Of a stretch of 64,000 bases of DNA, positions 58,889 to 64,000 are shown one piece after another. A program made the position numbers and the translations under genes. Under the pieces are notes generated by a model, which was not told the DNA's origin, searched no databases, and was given only the letters and a program-made list of their open reading frames with translations. Each line of letters begins with the position of its first letter. Positions within the stretch are counted from its first letter, which is position 1. Source of the stretch: Amycolatopsis azurea DSM 43854 (GTDB taxonomy: Bacteria > Actinomycetota > Actinomycetes > Mycobacteriales > Pseudonocardiaceae); assembly GCF_001995215.1 (NCBI RefSeq), contig NZ_MUXN01000027.1, forward strand, positions 393,041 through 457,040. Reading direction: 5' to 3'.

Positions 58889-60349
58889 TCACTGGACGGT
58901 GAGCGTGTACGTGGCGGTCGAGGTCTTGCCGGAACTGTCCTTCGCCGTCACGGTGATCGGGTACGTACCGGCCTGGAAGGGCGGGAAGACCTGCATCGTC
59001 GACGTACCGCCGCTGGAGATGGTCTGCGGGTTGAAGAACGGCGCGAACGGCAGGCCGGAGCCGGAAGCCGAGAGCGTGATCGAACCACCGCCACCGGTCA
59101 CGGACACCTTCGTGCTGACCATCGAACCCGGGCGAGCGGTCCCCGAGGCCGGGTCGAGCGTCACCTTCAGGTCACCCGGCTCGCTGCCGCCCTTGCCGAC
59201 GGTCAGCGTCAGCGTGGTGGTCACGGTGTCGGTCGTTCCCTTGCCGGAGACGGTGATCGTGTAGTCCCGTTCCGGGGTGCCCGCCGCCGTTTCGATCGTC
59301 AGCTTCGCGGTGTCACCCGACTTGATGGTGGACGGCTGGAAGGTCGCCTTGGCGCCGTCGGGCAGCCCGGACGCGGTCAGCGCGACGTTCTCGCTGCCGT
59401 TCTTGCCCGGCTTGCTCGTGATCGACGTCGAGATGTACTTGCCGGGGTCGACCTTCACCGAACCCGGCGACGCCGCGAGGGTGAACTTGTCGGCGCTGGG
59501 CGCGTCGCCGATCTGCTGCTTGACCCAGTCCCCCATCTCGTTGTTCAGGCGGCTGTAGACGCTGTACCACTTGAAGTCGCTGCGGCTCCACGAGGTGATG
59601 CCGACGACCACGCCGTTGACGATGAACGGCCCACCGCTGTCACCGGGCAGCACGGTCTTGCGGCCGTCGGAGTAGCCGGCGCAGATCATCGTCTTGGGGT
59701 CGACGCCGTTCTCCACCCCGGTGCACTGGTTCGCGTTGACGATCGGCAGGGTCAGCTTCTGCAGGGTGACGTCGGCGGGGCTGTCGTTCTGGGTCTTCTT
59801 GCCGTATCCCAGACTGAAACCGTCCTTGCCCGGCGTCTCCAAGCCGGTGTCGGCGGACGTGGCGACCTTCGCGTATCCGCCCGCAGGGACGGGGATGTCG
59901 GCGTCGGTGGTGATGATCGCGACGTCGTAACCGTTCCAGGGCTGGGTGAACTTGGGGTGGAGCTGGTAATCGACGGCCTTGAGCTGGGTACCGCCAGTGC
60001 TCTTCAGGTCGTCGAGTCCATAAAGGACGGACTTCTCACCCGCGAGTTCCTTGCAGTGCGCCGCGACCATCACCTTGCGGGGCGCCACGACCGAACCGCT
60101 GCAACTCTGTCCCTTGGGGCGTGATCCGCCTTCACGCAGGGCTGCGATGGCGAACGGGTAGTCCTTCACCGAGGCCGGGACGCCGCCGATGCCCTGGGCG
60201 TGGGCGCCTTCGGGGATCCGGACGTCACCGGTCGGGGCGATGGCCGACGTGACCGGCTGGGGCGCCGCCCCGGCGGTTCCGCCGACGACGGGGACCGACA
60301 GCGCCGTCATCCCCAGCGCCAGAAGGCCCAGGATTCTCTTTCTCTGCAC
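58889..60349 (-). CDS. Secreted trypsin-like serine protease (S1)
   Basis: This protein of about 486 aa has a signal peptide (ILGLLALGMTALSVPVVGGTAGA) and a chymotrypsin-fold domain with the triad VMVAAHC (His), GYDVAII (Asp) and GDSGGPF (Ser). Its C-terminal 200 residues form two Ig-like/NEW3-type beta domains (DKFTLAASPGSVKVDPGKY; PGDLKVTLDPASGTARPGS), probably for substrate or wall binding. The GTG at 60349 has AAAGGAAA upstream; GTG 60364 is possible. It lies between two S8 protease genes with gaps of 26 and 27 bases. Confidence 0.94.
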   Translation of the reverse strand: MQRKRILGLLALGMTALSVPVVGGTAGAAPQPVTSAIAPTGDVRIPEGAHAQGIGGVPASVKDYPFAIAALREGGSRPKGQSCSGSVVAPRKVMVAAHCKELAGEKSVLYGLDDLKSTGGTQLKAVDYQLHPKFTQPWNGYDVAIITTDADIPVPAGGYAKVATSADTGLETPGKDGFSLGYGKKTQNDSPADVTLQKLTLPIVNANQCTGVENGVDPKTMICAGYSDGRKTVLPGDSGGPFIVNGVVVGITSWSRSDFKWYSVYSRLNNEMGDWVKQQIGDAPSADKFTLAASPGSVKVDPGKYISTSITSKPGKNGSENVALTASGLPDGAKATFQPSTIKSGDTAKLTIETAAGTPERDYTITVSGKGTTDTVTTTLTLTVGKGGSEPGDLKVTLDPASGTARPGSMVSTKVSVTGGGGSITLSASGSGLPFAPFFNPQTISSGGTSTMQVFPPFQAGTYPITVTAKDSSGKTSTATYTLTVQ

Positions 60350-60375
60350 GGTGTTTCCTTTCACAGGGAGGGAAA

Positions 60376-61929
60376 TCAGAAGGTCAGGCCGAAGCTGTCG
60401 ATGGCGCCCGCGTCGAAGCGGTAGACGTCCTGGACGCGCAGCTTCCAGTCGCCGGAGCGGTTCTCGGCCGAGGTGTCGACGGTGTAGGTCTTGGAGAGGT
60501 CGATCGAGCTTTCGCCACCGGCCTGCTTGAGGTTGACGACCTTGCCGCTCGGCGTCACGAGGTCGATCTTCAGATCGCCGGAGTACGGGTGCTTGATCGC
60601 CACGGTGACCGAGGTGCCCGACGTGCCCTTGGCGTCGCAGGAACCGATGGTCACGGTGCTGGACACGGCGTCACCGGCGTCCGGGATGGCGACGTCGTCG
60701 GTGCTGCTACCGCCCGCGCAGGACGGCGGATTCGGCGTGCCGCCGTCGAGGAAACCGGTGTACAGCAGCTTGTTCGGCGAGCCCTTGACATCGGAGATCT
60801 TGCCGGGGGTGGTGTTGTCGAGCAGCGCCTTGGTGACCTGCGCCGGGGTGGCCGACGGATTCGCGGTCAGGTAGAGCGCGGCCGCGCCGGCGACATGCGG
60901 GGTGGCCATCGACGTGCCGCTCATCTGCTGCGTGCCGCCGCCGTTGCGGGTGGAGGTGATGTTACTGCCCGGCCCGAACAGGTCGGTGCAGGTCCCGTAG
61001 TTCGACGACTGCGACGAGTTGAAGATCGACCGCTTGTCCTGCGCGTCGCTCGCGGCGACCGTGATCGCCTCCGGCGTGCGGGCGGGCGAGACGTTGCAGG
61101 CGTCCTGCCCCTCGTTGCCCGCGGCGACCGTGACGGTGATCCCCGCCCGGACAGCGCCCTGCACCGCCTGGTCCACTGTGGACGTCGCGCCGCCGCCGAT
61201 GCTCATCGTGAGCACCGCGGGCTTCTTGGCGTTCTTGGTGACCCAGTCGATTCCGGAGACGATCGTCGACCACGGCGCGCTGGAATTGCAGCCGAGCACG
61301 CGCACGGCCACGATCTTCACGCCCTTGGCGACACCGTAGGTCGTGCTGCCGACGGTGCCCGCGACGTGGGTGCCGTGACCATGGCAGTCGGAGGCGTCGC
61401 TGTCGCTGTCGACGAAGTCGTATCCGCTGCTCGCGCGGCCACCGAACTCGGACTGCCGGTAGTCGGTCCCGGTGTCGAGGACGTACACGGTGGCACCGTC
61501 GCCCTTGTTGGCGTAGCTGTACTTCTTGTCCAGGGGCAGATCCTTCTGATCGATCCGGTCCAAGCCCCAGGTGGGATCGTTCTGGGTGTCGGTGGCGTGG
61601 GCGAGGGCGTCCTGCTCGACCGTGGCGACGGCCGGGTCCGCGGCGAGCTTCCGGGCCTGCGCCTCCGTCATGCGGCCGGCGAAGCCGCGCAGCGCCGCGT
61701 CGTAGGTGCGGGTGACCTGCGCGCCATAGCCCGAGGCCAGCGAGTGGGCGTCGGCGGTGGCGGCCTGACCGGGTTTGAACGTGACGAGGTAGGCACCCGG
61801 GATGGCGCCGGGACCACCCTTCAGCACGGCCTGTTCGCCCGCGGAAGCGGCGGCGGGGAGGACGAGGGTGGCGGCGGACAGGGCCGTGGCCAAGGCCAAG
61901 GTCCATCGAGGACGGAAACGTTCACGCAT
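60376..61929 (-). CDS. Secreted subtilisin-like protease (S8) with P domain
   Basis: This protein of about 517 aa has a signal peptide (TLALATALSAATLVLPAAASA), I9 propeptide (PGAYLVTFKPGQAAT) and catalytic motifs VYVLDTGTD, DCHGHGTHVAGT, VAAGNEG and GTSMATPHVAGAA. A P domain ends the protein (VAIKHPYSGDLKIDLVTPSGKVV). It shares domain plan and much sequence (WGLDRIDQKDLPLDKKY) with the S8 protease two genes downstream, so one probably arose by duplication around the S1 gene. ATG 61929 is favoured over 61935 because AGGAG is seven bases upstream. First gene of the operon. Confidence 0.95.
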   Translation of the reverse strand: MRERFRPRWTLALATALSAATLVLPAAASAGEQAVLKGGPGAIPGAYLVTFKPGQAATADAHSLASGYGAQVTRTYDAALRGFAGRMTEAQARKLAADPAVATVEQDALAHATDTQNDPTWGLDRIDQKDLPLDKKYSYANKGDGATVYVLDTGTDYRQSEFGGRASSGYDFVDSDSDASDCHGHGTHVAGTVGSTTYGVAKGVKIVAVRVLGCNSSAPWSTIVSGIDWVTKNAKKPAVLTMSIGGGATSTVDQAVQGAVRAGITVTVAAGNEGQDACNVSPARTPEAITVAASDAQDKRSIFNSSQSSNYGTCTDLFGPGSNITSTRNGGGTQQMSGTSMATPHVAGAAALYLTANPSATPAQVTKALLDNTTPGKISDVKGSPNKLLYTGFLDGGTPNPPSCAGGSSTDDVAIPDAGDAVSSTVTIGSCDAKGTSGTSVTVAIKHPYSGDLKIDLVTPSGKVVNLKQAGGESSIDLSKTYTVDTSAENRSGDWKLRVQDVYRFDAGAIDSFGLTF

Positions 61930-62205
61930 CGGCATACTCCTGAAGGTGGGGAATCGGCGCCGGGCGGGAGAGAGCGAAGGCGACCGCGACGCTGTGACAA
62001 CAGTGAATTTTCCGCGAGCCGAGAACAATAGTGGTTGTCCACGATGGACTACTCATTAAATTCACAGGGCCGCCACCAGCACTTTTGCCGCCAGACGTGC
62101 CGGTTCGAACCGATTGGAATCACTAAGACCCGTATGCCGAAAAAGTAAGTGACCTCATCAATCTACGCGGACATGAAAAGGTCAAAGTCGAGTGAATCAC
62201 ATGAT

Positions 62206-64000
62206 TCAGGTGGTTTTCGACCCGGTGAGCCGGTCCCGCAGCAATTCTTCACTCAGCACGGCGCGCGAAGGCAGCTCGAGTTTGCACAGCGCGCGGCCGA
62301 GATGGACCTCGACGGTGCGTGCCGACAGGAACAGGCGTTCGGCGATCTGGCGATTGGTCAGGTTCTGCGCGGCGAGGCCGACGACCTCGAGTTCACGCGG
62401 TGACAGCGCCTTGCCGTAGCCGCGACGGCCGCGTCGCGGGACGTCCGGGCTGTGAGCCGCGAGCGCTCGGCGGCACCGCTGCGCGTCGGCGAGGGAGTCC
62501 AGCGCCCGGTAGGTCGTCTCGGCCGAGGTGAGCGCGCCCAGCACCCGTTCGTGCTCGCCGAGTTCGGCGTAGCACTCGCCTGCGAGCTCCTCGGCGCCCG
62601 CGGCCGCTTGAGGTCGCGGCAACGCTTGGTAGGACCGCGCCGAGCGGCTGAACAGTTCGGCGGCTTCGGCGGCGCGGGGCCGGGCGAGCAAGCCCCGGCA
62701 GAACAAGTCCGCTGCGAGAGCGAGTGGCGCGTCGCGGCCGGCGATCCCTTCCTGATACTCGGCCAGCAGCTTTTCGGCGGATTCGGTCTCGTGTGCCCCG
62801 ATCAGGATCCGTACCGCGAGCGGAAGCAGTTCCGCCGCCCACACCCAGTTGTTCTTGCGGCGGACGTTCGTCAACCCGTACTCGACGAGACGGCGCGCCC
62901 CCGCCAGGTCCTTGCCCGCCAGCCGGACCGCCGCCCGCCCCGCGAACGACGAGGCCTGCAAGGGAACACTGCCGGCCGAAAGCCCGAACGCGGCGTCGAA
63001 ATCGCGCAACGCCGCCGCCCGCCGTCCGCGCCCGAAGTGGTACCAGCCGAGCGCCAGCAGCGGCTCACCGGCCAGGGAACTGTCTTCACCCACGCGCGCG
63101 ATCAGGTCACGAGCCCCACTGTCCACTGTGGACAATTGACCCATCGCGACGTCTAGCCGCAGATCCGTACCCGCGGCCAAGGCCTCCAGATAGGGCTGGT
63201 GTTCGTCCTGGATCAGTCTCCGCGCCGTCGCGAGATACGACCTGGCCACCGGGTAGTAACCGTTCCACGCCGCCGCGTCGGCGAGGTTGATGTAGGTCCG
63301 GCAGACCTGACGGCGCACATCGGCCGACCGTGGCGAATCCGGAAGTGTGCCGACGTCGAGCCAGACACCGGGATCGGCCACCTGCATCCGGCTGGACATC
63401 CGGTTCGCGGTGACCGCGGCGAGCAGCTCGACGTCGCGGATGCCCCGGCTGGCGCGCTCGGCCTGATCGAGCCAGCGCAGGTTCTCTTCGACCGGGATCG
63501 CGCCGAGGTGCGGGAGTGCCAGCGTGACCAGACCACGCGCGAGCAGGCCGCGATGGTCGGAGAGGTCGGCGACGGCCAGCTGGATCTCCGAGCGGCCGGC
63601 GTCGATCTGCCCGTTCTGGTTGATCAGCACCCGGCCGAGATTGATCCGGATCTCGCCGCGGGCGGTCTTGCTCATCGGCCACTCCCGCACCGCCGTGCGC
63701 AGCAAGCGGACCGTCGGCTCCTTGATCAGCTCGTAGGCGGTTTCCCTGCTGAGCCTGACCGCGAAGTTCTCCCGGTCGGCGCGGGAAAGTCCCTCGTCAC
63801 CGAGCGCGGCTTCGAGCAGGCGGACGGCTTCGTCCGGCTTGCCGTCGGCCACCGCGGTGTCGACGGCCTCCGAGGTCCACCGCACCCATTCGCCGAGTTC
63901 ACCGGCCGCCCGGTGGTGCTGTGCGATTCTCGACGCGTCCGGTTCAGCCGAACCGGCGAGGAGACGAGCGACGCGACCGTGCAGGCGGCACCGGCGAGGT
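62206..64000 (-). CDS. LuxR/LAL-type regulator, partial at window edge
   Basis: At least 598 aa, open to the right edge. The C-terminus has a LuxR helix-turn-helix (LSPRELEVVGLAAQNLTNRQIAERLFLSARTVEVHLGRALCKL). The rest is a helical TPR-like array, and the edge begins LHGRVARLLAGSAEPDASRIAQHH, the post-ATPase part of large LAL regulators, so the NB-ARC ATPase and start lie beyond 64000. It is the nearest regulator to the protease operon, which starts 277 bases downstream on the same strand, and may control it. Confidence 0.9.
   Translation of the reverse strand, partial: PRRCRLHGRVARLLAGSAEPDASRIAQHHRAAGELGEWVRWTSEAVDTAVADGKPDEAVRLLEAALGDEGLSRADRENFAVRLSRETAYELIKEPTVRLLRTAVREWPMSKTARGEIRINLGRVLINQNGQIDAGRSEIQLAVADLSDHRGLLARGLVTLALPHLGAIPVEENLRWLDQAERASRGIRDVELLAAVTANRMSSRMQVADPGVWLDVGTLPDSPRSADVRRQVCRTYINLADAAAWNGYYPVARSYLATARRLIQDEHQPYLEALAAGTDLRLDVAMGQLSTVDSGARDLIARVGEDSSLAGEPLLALGWYHFGRGRRAAALRDFDAAFGLSAGSVPLQASSFAGRAAVRLAGKDLAGARRLVEYGLTNVRRKNNWVWAAELLPLAVRILIGAHETESAEKLLAEYQEGIAGRDAPLALAADLFCRGLLARPRAAEAAELFSRSARSYQALPRPQAAAGAEELAGECYAELGEHERVLGALTSAETTYRALDSLADAQRCRRALAAHSPDVPRRGRRGYGKALSPRELEVVGLAAQNLTNRQIAERLFLSARTVEVHLGRALCKLELPSRAVLSEELLRDRLTGSKTT

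Noticed and set aside
57440-60124. Open reading frame of 894 codons on the plus strand
   Set aside because: It is antisense to two serine protease genes whose catalytic motifs are intact; shadow frame.
1-64000. CRISPR arrays, restriction-modification or other standard defence loci
   Set aside because: I saw no regularly spaced repeats, cas genes, methyltransferase/endonuclease pairs or known defence modules on either strand.

Overview
The window looks like chromosomal DNA of a high-GC, sporulating actinomycete, most likely Amycolatopsis or another member of the Pseudonocardiaceae. The clues are an SsgB-type sporulation protein, the actinobacterial thrS-HIT gene pair, a glyV-cysU-valV-like tRNA trio, many GTG/TTG starts, and IclR/TetR/HxlR/ANTAR/LAL-type regulators. 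The genus call is inference; no rRNA or marker phylogeny was possible.

Region 1 (1-7455) is conserved backbone: an AP4A-phosphorylase-like HIT protein and thrS, a nitroreductase behind a palindromic operator, a membrane polyprenyl-phosphate sugar transferase, a tRNA-Val(CAC), ssgB, and a Gly-Cys-Val tRNA cluster.

Region 2 (7456-46070) is a 38.6-kb genomic island integrated at the 3' end of tRNA-Val(GAC). Its edges are marked by a perfect 50-bp direct repeat (7406-7455 and 46021-46070) that ends exactly at the tRNA CCA. A complete tyrosine integrase sits at the left edge next to a frameshifted excisionase. Replication and transfer genes are gone, leaving small remnants. The cargo is catabolic and regulatory. 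It includes an eight-gene operon combining an SsuABC-type importer, a DszB-like desulfinase, two SsuD-like flavin monooxygenases and a class II aldolase under a divergent IclR regulator. It also carries cupin/LLM genes, a DmpA-like peptidase, a peptide-type ABC transporter whose binding protein is destroyed, a rhamnosidase with one in-frame stop, dTDP-sugar genes (rmlB, rmlA), a multicopper oxidase, an ArsR/EamA pair, and a 2-oxoglutarate oxygenase next to a broken methyltransferase. Insertion-sequence scars and gene fusions show repeated rearrangement.

Region 3 (46071-46970) holds decayed remnants of a second, related integrase directly beyond the right att site, followed by a broken alpha/beta hydrolase. 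This suggests successive elements stacked at the same tRNA.

Region 4 (46974-64000) has a giant SpvB/RHS secreted protein (2772 aa) with a variable C-terminal tip and no evident immunity gene, a chimeric pseudogene (NB-ARC ATPase joined to ATP-grasp), a tight operon of three secreted serine proteases (S8, S1, S8), and a LuxR/LAL-type regulator that runs off the right end.
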